DNA of 64,000 nucleotides from UBA10908 sp964608965 (GTDB lineage Bacteria > Bacillota > Clostridia > Peptostreptococcales > Anaerovoracaceae), in assembly GCA_964608965.1 (NCBI GenBank), contig CAZSPZ010000004.1:1-64000 (forward strand), given 5' to 3'. Positions 1 through 9,089 of the stretch are shown here, piece after piece (positions within the stretch are counted from its first letter, which is position 1; the number at the start of each line of letters is the position of its first letter). The notes beneath the pieces are model-generated. The model was not told the origin of the DNA. It was given only the letters and a program-made list of their open reading frames with translations, and ran no database searches. A program made the translations under genes and the position numbers.

Positions 1-55
1 TCGCGCTTGACTGGCAGTCAAGAGATCAGGAGTTCGAACCTCCTATTCTCCACCA
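1..55 (+). tRNA. tRNA-Ala (GGC), 3' part only
   Basis: The window opens inside a tRNA. The anticodon arm is CTTGA / loop CTGGCAG / TCAAG (6-22), giving anticodon GGC at 13-15, which reads alanine GCC/GCU codons. The T arm is AGGAG / TTCGAAC / CTCCT (28-44), followed by the acceptor strand ATTCTCC, discriminator A at 52 and an encoded CCA at 53-55. The T at the position corresponding to 70 fits the G3:U70 pair that marks alanine tRNAs, but the 5' half with G3 lies outside the window. Confidence 0.93.
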
Positions 56-57
56 TA

Positions 58-106
58 TAAAAGAAAAGATTCCAAAGGTCTAAAGCTTTTGGAATCTTTT
101 CTTTTA
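58..106 (+). terminator. Rho-independent terminator after tRNA-Ala
   Basis: An 18-bp perfect hairpin (arms 59-76 and 88-105) whose 3' arm is itself rich in T (TCTTTTCTTTT). It directly follows the encoded CCA and would end the tRNA transcript. The stretch 107-228 holds no gene; it includes a small CAAGGA/TCCTTG hairpin (181-211) just before the next ribosome binding site. Confidence 0.85.
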
Positions 107-228
107 AAATCAAACACAATAAAATACTTGGTCTTATTTGCGCGTTAGGAGTAAAATATCGGTATAGCATATAGTTTCAGCAAGGATTCGGGCTGAAAAC
201 GGCGGTCCTTGAAAGTGAGGTCATAAAA

Positions 229-2646
229 ATGAACAGAGAATTATTGACCAATTTCATTTACAACATCACTGTCTTGTTGACGCTGGCCATGATCTATACC
301 GCTTTTTATGATAAGCTGCGAAGCGGTAAACTTTGCTATAAAATCTCGCTTGGCCTTTGTACCGGCGCGGCGGGGCTGGTTATTATGACAACGGCTGTGC
401 AATTCGGCGGCGCTATTTTCGACACCAGAACGATTTTACTGAGTGTTACGGGAATGTTCTTTGGTTTTATTCCCACTGCGGTAGCCGGGACTATTATGTC
501 GATCTATAGGCTTTGGATCGGCGGTGCAGGAGTGTATACCGGCGTACTTACGATTATCACCACGTCTGCGATAGGAATTTTATATAATAAATACTTTTTT
601 AAAGAGACATTAAAGTTCAAGAACTCCTACCATAGCGAGTTTTATTTCTTTGGACTTATCGTTCATGTCGACATGCTGCTGTGTATGTTTGCCTTTCCTA
701 AAGACCAGGCGCTGAATATCCTCAAAAATATTACGTTTCCGGTGCTTGTTCTTTATCCGATTGCCACGTATTTTTTGTGTAAGCTTTTCTTAGTGCAATA
801 TGTGCGAAGTGATTTGATGTTCAAGCTACAGGAAAGCGAAGAGAAATATCGCGAACTTGCAGAGAATATGTCGGACGTCATTTGGACCTGTGATTTGGAT
901 TGTAATTACATCTATATCAGTCCCTCCATTGAAAAATTGATAGGCGAACCGAAAGAAGTCTATATAAAAAAATCGATGGAAGAAAAGTTTGCACCCGAAG
1001 ACTTAAAAAAAATCCGTTCCGTTCTTAAAGAAGAACTTAAAAAGGAAAACGACCCTCTCAGCGATAAAAACAGGTCGCGCATCATAGAAGTGAAGCATCT
1101 GAAATCCGACGGCACTTCAATCTGGATTTCCATGCATGTATCGTTCATGAGAGACGCGGAAGGTAACATTTTGGGCCTTCACGGACTCACACAGGGCATC
1201 AATGAACGAAAAAATGCGGAGGAGGAGAAAGCGAAGCAGGAAGCATTGATATTTTCTTTATTCGACGCCATCCCGGATCTGATTTTTTATAAAAGCGTCA
1301 AAGGCGTATATCTTGGATGCAACAAGCCTTTCGCTGAATTTGTCGGAAAGAAAGAGCACGAAATCGTCGGCAAGACCGATTATGACTTGTTTGACTCTAA
1401 AATCGCCGACATTTTCACCTTTCACGATAAGGAAATGCTGAAACTGAAACAGCCGCGGCGAAACGAAGAATGGGTCTCTTATCCGGACGGAAGGAACATT
1501 CTCCTTGACACGTTAAAAACACCCTATTGGGGAGAGGAAGGGCAACTGATCGGCACCTTGGGAATCAGTCGCGACATTACAGAGAGAAAGCAAAAGGAGG
1601 ATGAAATTTTCTATGTCGGCTATCACGACTATCTTACAGGGCTTAATAATCGTCGATATTTCGAAGAAGAAAAAAGGAGACTGGACGCAGAAGAGTATTT
1701 GCCTTTGGCTGTCATCATTGCGGATATGGACGGATTAAAGCTCGTCAACGACGGTTTTGGCTACACAAGCGGTGATAAGCTTCTTGTAGAGGCAGGCAGA
1801 ATATTAGAAAAATGCTGCAGAACCGTAGATATCGTTTTCAGAATCGGCGGAGATGAATTCTGTATCCTTCTTCCTCGCGCAACGACCGAGGCGACACGAA
1901 AAGTCGTAAAAAAGATCAGGCATATGTGCGAGAATACATTCATAGATTTTGGAACCGGAGCCATTAAACCGAGCATATCCATGGGGTATGATATCAAAAC
2001 ATATCTGGAAGAAAACCTTTCCGATACAATCATCAAGGCTGAAAACTCGATGAGACGCAGCAAACTTCTCCAGCGGAAAAGTGTACGAAGCGATCTGATG
2101 TCAACAATAAGAGCCACCATGATTGAAAACAGCCACGAAACGGCAGACCATGCCGAACGCATGGTGAAATTTTCTCTTGCAATCGGAGAAGAGTTGAATT
2201 TGTCGGAAGATGTACTTTTAAAACTCGAATTGGCTGCGGCTCTCCACGATATCGGTAAAATGAGCATTGATACGCGGATCCTTACGAAGCAGGAAAAATT
2301 AACCGAAGATGAATGGAACGAAATCAGAAAGCACCCGGAAGCAGGCTACCGTATTGCGCAAGCGACTTCGGAGCTCATGCCCATTTCGGATTATATTCTT
2401 TCCCACCATGAGCGTTGGGACGGCAAAGGATATCCGCAAGGCCTTGCCGGCGATAAGATCCCGCTCATTTCACGCATTATCTCTGTAGCGGATTCCTACG
2501 ATGCCATGACAGAAGACAGACCTTACAAAGCAGCTTTGACAAAAGAGCAGGCAATATCGGAAATGGAGACGAATGCCGGTACGCAATTCGATCCTGAAAT
2601 TGTGGAAATTTTTATCGAAAAAGTTATAAAACCGGATAAGGTGTAA
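229..2646 (+). CDS. LytS-type 5TM sensor, PAS-PAS-GGDEF-HD-GYP cyclic-di-GMP turnover protein
   Basis: An 805-residue membrane protein predicted to both make and break cyclic di-GMP. Residues 1-200 form a hydrophobic region resembling the 5TM-LYT receptor domain. Two PAS-like domains follow (about 205-330 and 340-455). The GGDEF domain is intact: the GGDEF motif lies near residue 540, with an RTVD inhibitory I-site exactly five residues before it. The C-terminal HD-GYP domain is also intact, with HDIGK near 672 and HHERWDGKGYP near 725, as expected for a phosphodiesterase. A GTGAGG ribosome site precedes the ATG. The gene stands alone between terminator-bounded units. Domain calls are from motifs; which activity dominates cannot be told from sequence. 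Confidence 0.9.
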   Translation: MNRELLTNFIYNITVLLTLAMIYTAFYDKLRSGKLCYKISLGLCTGAAGLVIMTTAVQFGGAIFDTRTILLSVTGMFFGFIPTAVAGTIMSIYRLWIGGAGVYTGVLTIITTSAIGILYNKYFFKETLKFKNSYHSEFYFFGLIVHVDMLLCMFAFPKDQALNILKNITFPVLVLYPIATYFLCKLFLVQYVRSDLMFKLQESEEKYRELAENMSDVIWTCDLDCNYIYISPSIEKLIGEPKEVYIKKSMEEKFAPEDLKKIRSVLKEELKKENDPLSDKNRSRIIEVKHLKSDGTSIWISMHVSFMRDAEGNILGLHGLTQGINERKNAEEEKAKQEALIFSLFDAIPDLIFYKSVKGVYLGCNKPFAEFVGKKEHEIVGKTDYDLFDSKIADIFTFHDKEMLKLKQPRRNEEWVSYPDGRNILLDTLKTPYWGEEGQLIGTLGISRDITERKQKEDEIFYVGYHDYLTGLNNRRYFEEEKRRLDAEEYLPLAVIIADMDGLKLVNDGFGYTSGDKLLVEAGRILEKCCRTVDIVFRIGGDEFCILLPRATTEATRKVVKKIRHMCENTFIDFGTGAIKPSISMGYDIKTYLEENLSDTIIKAENSMRRSKLLQRKSVRSDLMSTIRATMIENSHETADHAERMVKFSLAIGEELNLSEDVLLKLELAAALHDIGKMSIDTRILTKQEKLTEDEWNEIRKHPEAGYRIAQATSELMPISDYILSHHERWDGKGYPQGLAGDKIPLISRIISVADSYDAMTEDRPYKAALTKEQAISEMETNAGTQFDPEIVEIFIEKVIKPDKV

Positions 2647-2676
2647 ATCCGCTTTGCAGTTTTATTGAATTTTTAC

Positions 2677-2705
2677 TTGCCACTATTTTCCCAGTATAGT
2701 AAAAT
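2677..2705 (+). promoter_or_regulatory. Sigma-A-type promoter for sulP
   Basis: TTGCCA (2677-2682), a 17-bp spacer and TAAAAT (2700-2705), about 40 bp before the start of the SulP gene. Confidence 0.55.
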
Positions 2706-2743
2706 TAATACTTGTTTGCTAAGGTAAAAAAGTGGGATGACAT

Positions 2744-4378
2744 ATGCTAAAAATATTTATCAGCGATTTACGGCGAGAATTTAAAGATTATAACGGGAAG
2801 ACTTTATCGAAAGATTTAATGGCCGGTCTGACCGTGGCTGCCGTTGCGTTGCCTCTTGCGCTGGCTTTCGGCGTTTCTTCGGGTTCTACCGCTGCAAGCG
2901 GCCTTGTTACGGCAATCATTGCAGGCCTGGTTATATCAGCTTTATCAGGGGGTTTTTATCAAATTTCCGGGCCTACAGGGGCCATGGCTGCAATTCTGGT
3001 TTCCGTTATATTGACTTACGGCATGCAAGGTATGTTTATCGCAAGTTTTATGGCCGGCGTTCTCCTGGTCCTTGCGGCAATTTTTCACCTTGGAAATCTC
3101 ACTTCTTTTGTTCCCTCTCCGGTCATAACGGGTTTTACGTCGGGAATTTCCGTCATTATTGCGCTGGGGCAGATCGACAACCTGTTCGGTACGACCTCTG
3201 TCGGTGACAGCGCCGTTCAAAAGCTCATTTCCTATTCTAAATTGGGGTTTTCTCTTGACCCGACGACCATGCTCGTCGGTTTGTTTGTCATTGTTTTTAT
3301 GATCATGTTTCCTAAAAAATGGAGCGCCTATGTGCCGGCTTCCTTGATTTCCATCATCATTGCCACCGGTGCTGTTATCTTTTTTGATTTAAATATCGCG
3401 CAAGTCGGAGAGATTCCGAAAACTTTATTGCTGACGGATCGTCTTTCCTTAACGCAGATGGATATACGGATGATCATCCCGCTGCTGGCTCCTGCTTTTT
3501 CGATTGCGTTGTTGAATATGCTGGAAAGTCTTCTCTGTGGCGCTTCTGCCGGGCGCTCCGTGGGTTCAAAAATGAACAATGACCAGGAGCTTCTGGCCCA
3601 AGGCGTCGGCAACATGATTCTTCCATTTTTTGGCGGCGTTCCTGCAACGGCAGCGTTGGCAAGAACATCTGTGGCGATTCGTTCGGGAGCCCAAACCAGA
3701 CTTACAGGGATATTTCATGCGATAGGACTGTTGATCATGATGTTCGTTTTAGCGCCTGTCATTTCCAAGGTGCCGATTTCCGCTCTGGCCGGGGTATTGA
3801 TCGTTACTGCCTGGCGTATGAACGAATGGAACGATATAAAGTATATTTTCTCCCGTAAGTTCACCCATGCTGCCATAAAGTTCTTTGCCACCATGATTGC
3901 GACAATCGTTTTCAATTTGACGGTGGCTATATTGGTCGGCGTAGGACTGGGACTGATTTTCCTTATTGTGCGTTTGTCCGACCTTCAGATCAACTATGAA
4001 ACCGTGGATATGTCCAGAATAAAGTGCAGCGATGCAATACTGACCGATCGATATAGCCATGCTGTCGTCGCGTATATAACAGGGCCGATTTTGTTCGCCA
4101 ACATCAATACTTTTGAACAAATACAGGAGAAAGGCCGGGAATATGATACCATTCTGCTCTCGATGCGCGGTGTCTCTGAAATAGATATTTCCGCAGCGCA
4201 AGTCATGTTGGAAATGTTTGAAAAACTGAAATCCGATGGGGTCGACTTGATCCTGTGCGGCGTAACGGACAGGGCCATGACAATGATACAAAATTCAGGA
4301 ATATACGACCTTATGGGGGAACAGGCATTCTACTGGAGTGCGGAGCAGGCGCTGCTCGATCCAAGGCCGAAACCTTAA
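2744..4378 (+). CDS. SulP family anion transporter with STAS domain
   Basis: A 544-residue inner-membrane permease of the SulP (SLC26) family, which moves sulfate, bicarbonate or other anions by symport or exchange. The N-terminal ~400 residues are a series of hydrophobic helices with the family's early segment (DLMAGLTVAAVALPLALAFG) and the QISGPTGAMAAIL stretch. The C-terminal ~110 residues form a cytoplasmic STAS domain (ILLSMRGVSEIDISAAQVM). Length is normal for the family. The substrate cannot be assigned: no sulfate assimilation gene or carbonic anhydrase is nearby. It is a single-gene unit with its own promoter and terminator. Confidence 0.9.
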   Translation: MLKIFISDLRREFKDYNGKTLSKDLMAGLTVAAVALPLALAFGVSSGSTAASGLVTAIIAGLVISALSGGFYQISGPTGAMAAILVSVILTYGMQGMFIASFMAGVLLVLAAIFHLGNLTSFVPSPVITGFTSGISVIIALGQIDNLFGTTSVGDSAVQKLISYSKLGFSLDPTTMLVGLFVIVFMIMFPKKWSAYVPASLISIIIATGAVIFFDLNIAQVGEIPKTLLLTDRLSLTQMDIRMIIPLLAPAFSIALLNMLESLLCGASAGRSVGSKMNNDQELLAQGVGNMILPFFGGVPATAALARTSVAIRSGAQTRLTGIFHAIGLLIMMFVLAPVISKVPISALAGVLIVTAWRMNEWNDIKYIFSRKFTHAAIKFFATMIATIVFNLTVAILVGVGLGLIFLIVRLSDLQINYETVDMSRIKCSDAILTDRYSHAVVAYITGPILFANINTFEQIQEKGREYDTILLSMRGVSEIDISAAQVMLEMFEKLKSDGVDLILCGVTDRAMTMIQNSGIYDLMGEQAFYWSAEQALLDPRPKP

Positions 4379-4387
4379 TAGTGCTTT

Positions 4388-4433
4388 AAAACGCCGAACT
4401 TCTGAATCCTCAGAAATCCGGCGTTTTTCTTTT
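4388..4433 (+). terminator. Terminator after sulP
   Basis: Hairpin AAACGCCG (4389-4396) / CGGCGTTT (4419-4426), with an inner TTCTGA/TCAGAA stem, followed by TTCTTTT. Confidence 0.85.
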
Positions 4434-4473
4434 ATATTCTTCATATAATCTCCACTTTGTTTTCGTAAAGTCA

Positions 4474-4490
4474 TGTTGCAAGTTACAACA
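4474..4490 (+). promoter_or_regulatory. Inverted repeat upstream of the copper operon (candidate operator)
   Basis: TGTTG (4474-4478), 7 bp, CAACA (4486-4490): a perfect 5-bp dyad about 20 bp before the start of the first copper gene, in the gap that must contain the operon promoter. A TATAAT lies at 4444-4449, but I found no convincing -35 for it. It could be a site for the operon's own response regulator or for another copper repressor; this is inference. Confidence 0.35.
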
Positions 4491-4509
4491 ACCGATAAAA
4501 AGGTGGGCT

Positions 4510-5859
4510 ATGGAAAGCAACAGTAAAAAGACGTTTGCGGTGCAGGGTATGTCGTGCCCGGGCTGCGAAACAATCATAGAAAAAGTCCTTTCGGAATTAG
4601 ACGGCGTTGCAAAAGCGGATGCTGATTTTCTCAAACGCAAAGTTGAAGTGATTTTTGATCCTGAAAAAACAGGATACGAAAAAATGAGCGGGGCACTGGC
4701 GGACTACGGATATGAACTAAAAAATATATCCGCAAAAAATAATCACGCACCTAAGAGTGATTCCGCACAATCTTTTTCTACCGTTCAATTTGCGGGGATT
4801 GTCATAGCGCTCGGCGCACTTTATCTGATCATAAGCAACACGGTAGGTTTTAATTTTATCCCGGAAATATCTTCGTCCATGGGTTACGGCGTTTTGTTCT
4901 CGGTCGGTTTAATGACATCTTTGCACTGTGTCGCCATGTGCGGGGGAATCAATTTATCTCAATGCGCTCATGCTGTAGGGACCAAAACGCGAACAAAGCA
5001 AAATCTTAAGCCAAGTCTCTTATACAATTTGGGAAGGGTAACCTCGTATACGCTCCTGGGCGGTCTCATCGGTGCTCTTGGTGCTGTCGTCAGTTTTTCC
5101 GGCTGGACCCGGGGCATCGTCGCCATCCTTTCGGGACTATTCATGATGATGATGGGATTGAGTATGACAGGTTTAATGCCCGGTCTGAGCAAGTTGATGC
5201 CCAGAATTCCTGCGGCATTTGGAAATAAAGCAAAGTCCGCGGGACAGGGAAAAGGACCTTTTATCGTAGGCCTTCTGAATGGATTGATGCCATGCGGTCC
5301 GCTTCAGGCGATGCAGTTATATGCGCTTGGCACAGGAAGTTTCGCTGCGGGAGCGCTCTCCATGTTCTTCTTCAGCCTTGGTACGTTACCGTTAATGTTT
5401 GGATTGGGGGCAATCGTTACAATGTTAGGAAATAAATTTACAAAAAATATGATGAAAGTAAGTGCGGCTCTTGTCGTCGTGCTTGGAATCGTAATGCTGG
5501 GCAGGGGGTTGGTGCTTTCGGGAATATCTCTTCCGACGCTTGCACCTGTCAGCCAAACGGCTGTTTCGGAATCTTCCGTGGTTGTTGAAAATGGAGTTCA
5601 AAGTGTAACATCCACCTTAACCTCCAGCGGATATCCAAATATTACAGTGCAAAAAGATGTTCCGGTCTCGTGGAATTTACAGGCAGATTCCGGTTCAATC
5701 AACGGTTGCAACGACACGTTGATCCTGTCGGAATTCGGACTTCAGGTAGGCTTGCAGCCCGGAGACAACATCATAGAATTTACACCCACAGAGGCGGGAA
5801 CCATCGTGTACTCCTGCTGGATGGGAATGCAAACCGGCACGATCACAGTCGTAGAATAA
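4510..5859 (+). CDS. HMA - SafE/DsbD_2-like membrane domain - cupredoxin-like fusion, copper handling
   Basis: A 449-residue three-part protein. Residues 8-70 form an HMA metal-binding domain with GMSCPGC (C16, C19). The middle (~95-345) is a six-helix-like membrane domain of the TauE/SafE-related DsbD_2 family, with the diagnostic LHCVAMCGG and NGLMPCGP motifs. The last ~85 residues resemble a cupredoxin fold ending in YSCWMGMQTGTI, with another Cys in INGCND. All three parts carry thiols or Met able to bind Cu(I). It is the first gene of the copper operon, 16 bp before copA. A role in passing copper across the membrane or to an extracytoplasmic acceptor is inference; annotation as a sulfite exporter would mislead. 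Confidence 0.85.
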   Translation: MESNSKKTFAVQGMSCPGCETIIEKVLSELDGVAKADADFLKRKVEVIFDPEKTGYEKMSGALADYGYELKNISAKNNHAPKSDSAQSFSTVQFAGIVIALGALYLIISNTVGFNFIPEISSSMGYGVLFSVGLMTSLHCVAMCGGINLSQCAHAVGTKTRTKQNLKPSLLYNLGRVTSYTLLGGLIGALGAVVSFSGWTRGIVAILSGLFMMMMGLSMTGLMPGLSKLMPRIPAAFGNKAKSAGQGKGPFIVGLLNGLMPCGPLQAMQLYALGTGSFAAGALSMFFFSLGTLPLMFGLGAIVTMLGNKFTKNMMKVSAALVVVLGIVMLGRGLVLSGISLPTLAPVSQTAVSESSVVVENGVQSVTSTLTSSGYPNITVQKDVPVSWNLQADSGSINGCNDTLILSEFGLQVGLQPGDNIIEFTPTEAGTIVYSCWMGMQTGTITVVE

Positions 5860-5875
5860 GAAAAGAGGAAAGCAC

Positions 5876-8125
5876 ATGATTAAAAAAACTGAAATTCTTA
5901 TAGAAGGGATGTCCTGCGCTTCGTGCTCTGCTGCTGTGGAGCGTGTAACAAGAAAGCTTGACGGTGTAATTTCCGCTCAAGTGAACCTTACCACAAACAA
6001 AGGCAGTTTCGAATATGACACAGCAATCGTCAAACTCTCAGAAATTAAATCAGCCATCGACAAAGCGGGTTATACGCCTTTAGAAATAGAGGGAGAGAAA
6101 GTCCGCGACTACGAAGCGGAACGAAGAGCGAAGGAAGTCTCCGGCATGCGGCTGCGCCTTAGCATCGCGGCAATATTTTCCGCACCCATTCTCTACATTG
6201 CCATGTCCCATATGTTTCCGGGGCTGGCCATTCCGATTCCGTACTTTATGGGTTCCCACGATTTTCCGCTCGTGTTTGCGCTCGTGCAGCTTGTCTTAAC
6301 CATACCGGTTGTGATTGCAGGCAGTCGCTTTTATTCAAAAGGGTTTAAAACGCTTTTGAAAGGCGCTCCCAATATGGATACGCTCATTGCAATCGGAACC
6401 GGCAGCGCATTCCTATACAGCCTCTTTGCAACCGTAAAAATATATTTGGGAGATTTTATCTTTGCACAGTCGCTGTACTACGAATCTGCTGCTGTCGTCA
6501 TCACGCTGGTTATGCTTGGAAAATATCTTGAGACTGTCAGCAAGGGGAAAACATCCGAAGCGATTAAAAAATTGATGCAGCTGAAACCGACTACCGCAAT
6601 CATCGAAAAAGCAGGCATTGAATTGGAAGTTCCTCTGGACGAAGTTTCTGTCGGCGATGTGCTCATCGTTCGACCGGGCTCGGTATTCCCTGTCGACGGC
6701 GTCGTTATAGAAGGAATTTCCACCGCAGATGAATCCATGCTGACAGGGGAAAGCATGCCTGTAGAAAAGCAGTTGGACAGCAACGTGATCGGAGGCAGCA
6801 TCAACGGGGAAGGATTACTCAAGTTTAAAGCTACGAGTGTAGGGAACGACACCGCCCTTTCTAAAATAATAAAACTTGTCGAGGATGCGCAAGGCAAAAA
6901 AGCGCCTATCGCGAAGCTTGCTGATATCGTATCCGGGTACTTTGTCCCTATCGTTCTTGGAATCGCTCTGATTTCGGCTGCGGGTTGGGCTATAGCCGGA
7001 AAAGATTTCAACTTCGTCCTTACGATTTTCGTGTCTGTCTTAGTTATCGCCTGTCCTTGCGCCCTTGGACTTGCCACGCCTACCGCAATCATGGTGGGTA
7101 CCGGAAAAGGGGCGGAGCTGGGAATTCTTATAAAAGGCGGAGAAGCCCTGGAGGCGACTCATAAAATAAGCACGGTGGTGCTGGACAAAACCGGAACCAT
7201 TACCGAAGGAAAGCCTCAGTTGACAGATATTAAAGTATATGGCGAAATCAGCGAGGGAGAAGCGTTACGTTTAGGCGCTTCGGCCGAACGTGGTTCTGAA
7301 CATCCCGTCGCCCGGGCCATCGTCCAGGCTGCCGCAGAACGCAACATACAGCTGATGAATCCCGAGAACTTTAAAGCTGTTCCCGGCAGGGGAATCGATG
7401 CGCTTGTGCAGGGCAAGAGAATCTTAGCCGGTAACGTAAAGCTGATGAGCGAGAATGGCATCGACACAAGCGCGGCCGACAAGGATGCGACCATGCTTGC
7501 CATGAATGGCAGAACGTTGATGTACGTAGCCATAGATGGAAGCCTTCGCACTTTGATGGCTGCTGCCGATACAGTAAAGCCATCCAGCAGAGAGGCGATC
7601 GGCAAACTGAAAAACCTTGGCATTACGGTCTATATGATTACGGGAGATAACCAAAGCACGGCAAGGGCGATTGCCGCGGAAGTCGGAATCGAAAATATTT
7701 TGTCGGATGTAATGCCTCAGGATAAAGCCAAAGAAGTAAAGCGTCTGCAGGAAAGCGGTCAAAAAGTAGCCATGGTCGGCGACGGAATCAACGACGCACC
7801 CGCCCTTGTGCAGGCCGATGTAGGGTTTGCCATCGGCACGGGCACCGACGTTGCCGTGGAATCGGCCGATGTGGTGTTGATGAGAGGAGACTTAAACGAA
7901 GTACCCATTGCCATTGCCCTGAGCCGCGCCACCATACGAAACATAAAGCAGAATCTGTTTTGGGCGTTCATTTACAATCTGATCGGCATACCGTTTGCAG
8001 CAGGGGTTGTTTACCTGTTCGGCGGCCCATTGTTAAGTCCGATATTCGCCGGCGCCGCCATGGCATTTTCGTCGGTGTCTGTCGTTACAAACGCATTGCG
8101 TCTTAAAAAAGCTAAAGTATATTAA
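5876..8125 (+). CDS. copA: Copper-exporting P1B-type ATPase CopA
   Basis: A 749-residue heavy-metal P-type ATPase that uses ATP to pump Cu(I) out of the cytoplasm. One N-terminal HMA domain carries GMSCASC (C14, C17). The membrane metal site is CPC (C393-P394-C395), followed by ALGLATPTA, the signature of the copper subgroup. The phosphorylated aspartate is D437 in DKTGT, the HP motif is SEHPVARA and the hinge is GDGINDAPAL. Length is typical for single-HMA CopA proteins. GAGGA precedes the ATG. It sits in an operon with a free chaperone (copZ) and a two-component system. Confidence 0.96.
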   Translation: MIKKTEILIEGMSCASCSAAVERVTRKLDGVISAQVNLTTNKGSFEYDTAIVKLSEIKSAIDKAGYTPLEIEGEKVRDYEAERRAKEVSGMRLRLSIAAIFSAPILYIAMSHMFPGLAIPIPYFMGSHDFPLVFALVQLVLTIPVVIAGSRFYSKGFKTLLKGAPNMDTLIAIGTGSAFLYSLFATVKIYLGDFIFAQSLYYESAAVVITLVMLGKYLETVSKGKTSEAIKKLMQLKPTTAIIEKAGIELEVPLDEVSVGDVLIVRPGSVFPVDGVVIEGISTADESMLTGESMPVEKQLDSNVIGGSINGEGLLKFKATSVGNDTALSKIIKLVEDAQGKKAPIAKLADIVSGYFVPIVLGIALISAAGWAIAGKDFNFVLTIFVSVLVIACPCALGLATPTAIMVGTGKGAELGILIKGGEALEATHKISTVVLDKTGTITEGKPQLTDIKVYGEISEGEALRLGASAERGSEHPVARAIVQAAAERNIQLMNPENFKAVPGRGIDALVQGKRILAGNVKLMSENGIDTSAADKDATMLAMNGRTLMYVAIDGSLRTLMAAADTVKPSSREAIGKLKNLGITVYMITGDNQSTARAIAAEVGIENILSDVMPQDKAKEVKRLQESGQKVAMVGDGINDAPALVQADVGFAIGTGTDVAVESADVVLMRGDLNEVPIAIALSRATIRNIKQNLFWAFIYNLIGIPFAAGVVYLFGGPLLSPIFAGAAMAFSSVSVVTNALRLKKAKVY

Positions 8126-8147
8126 TGATTATAACGGAGGAAAAATC

Positions 8148-8807
8148 ATGAAAAAAATATTGGCCATCACTTTAACCCTTGTTGTCCTGCTCGGTGCTTT
8201 CGCAGGTTGCTCGGGCACCGACGTGGTTTTGAAGTACAGTCCCGATTCTTTCAATCAAATCGCTGAAAGCTATCCGGAGATTCTTACAGACAACACACTG
8301 ATCGATCACTACTACTACCTTACTGTGGACGGAGACACCACACTCAAAATCAGCCATGACTATGAACTGACCGGCGCGGATGATATAATGATAGAAACTC
8401 CGCTGAATCCATTCCTTGCCGCAGGACTTTCTGTTGAAAAACTTGGGTCCGGTTACAAAATTGCGGACGATATGCTTTTGATCACGGCTGATTATGAAAA
8501 CGGTACCGGCATGAAAGATACGGTAGCCGACGCCTTATTTGAAAGTGTCGCCTATGACCGTAGCCTGTTAAGTTACCACCAGGAATTGGATCATTACGGA
8601 ATCGGTCTTGCCGCAGGCAAGTTCGAATGGGCAAAGGACTATAGCGCCAACGACAAGGACATTGTGTTTGTACTGAAAGCGCAGCCCTTAAAAGACATCG
8701 GTGTGGAAGTGACAAACATCGAAGGCTGGATCTTTGCGACAGTAAAGGATGCGGACGGAACGGATGTGGATGTACTCTTAAAACCTTATAACCTGGATAA
8801 TAATTAA
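8148..8807 (+). CDS. Lipoprotein of unknown function in the copper operon
   Basis: A 219-residue secreted lipoprotein: a signal peptide with lipobox AFAGC (lipidated C21), then a hydrophilic domain I do not recognise. It has several His in Tyr/Asp-rich context (DHYYYL, SHDY, SYHQELDHYG) but no Cys after the lipobox and no CxxC motif. It sits between copA and copZ, with a GGAGG site 22 bp after copA, so it is very likely co-transcribed with copper-export genes. An extracytoplasmic copper-binding or sensing role is a guess from context alone. Confidence 0.75.
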   Translation: MKKILAITLTLVVLLGAFAGCSGTDVVLKYSPDSFNQIAESYPEILTDNTLIDHYYYLTVDGDTTLKISHDYELTGADDIMIETPLNPFLAAGLSVEKLGSGYKIADDMLLITADYENGTGMKDTVADALFESVAYDRSLLSYHQELDHYGIGLAAGKFEWAKDYSANDKDIVFVLKAQPLKDIGVEVTNIEGWIFATVKDADGTDVDVLLKPYNLDNN

Positions 8808-8822
8808 GGAGGAATATTATTT

Positions 8823-9029
8823 ATGAAAAATGTTGTATTGAATGTGGACGGGATGTCCTGCATGCACTGCGAAGCCCGCGTAAAAAAGGCGGTAAGCGCC
8901 TTGCATGGAGTGAGCAGTGTTCAGGTGGATTTAGCCGAAAAAACCGTTGCGGTCGAGTTTGATCCGACTGCCGCAGATGAAGAGCAAATAAAAGAAGCAA
9001 TAGAAGAGCAGGGCTACACCGTCAAGTAA
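8823..9029 (+). CDS. copZ: Copper chaperone CopZ
   Basis: A 68-residue free-standing HMA domain. The Cu(I)-binding loop is GMSCMHC (C13, C16), the usual length and layout of CopZ/Atx1 chaperones that carry cytoplasmic Cu(I) to CopA. AAGGAGG precedes the ATG, 15 bp after the lipoprotein gene. Specificity for copper rather than another soft metal is supported by the operon partners. Confidence 0.93.
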   Translation: MKNVVLNVDGMSCMHCEARVKKAVSALHGVSSVQVDLAEKTVAVEFDPTAADEEQIKEAIEEQGYTVK

Positions 9030-9089
9030 GTTCTTAAGGAAAAATCAGTTTTCAACTCGCAAAATATCCATACGGGTGGGGAGATCAAA

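Noticed and set aside
3749..4291. A 180-residue minus-strand frame inside sulP
   Set aside because: Shadow of the SulP gene; no plausible start site or domain.
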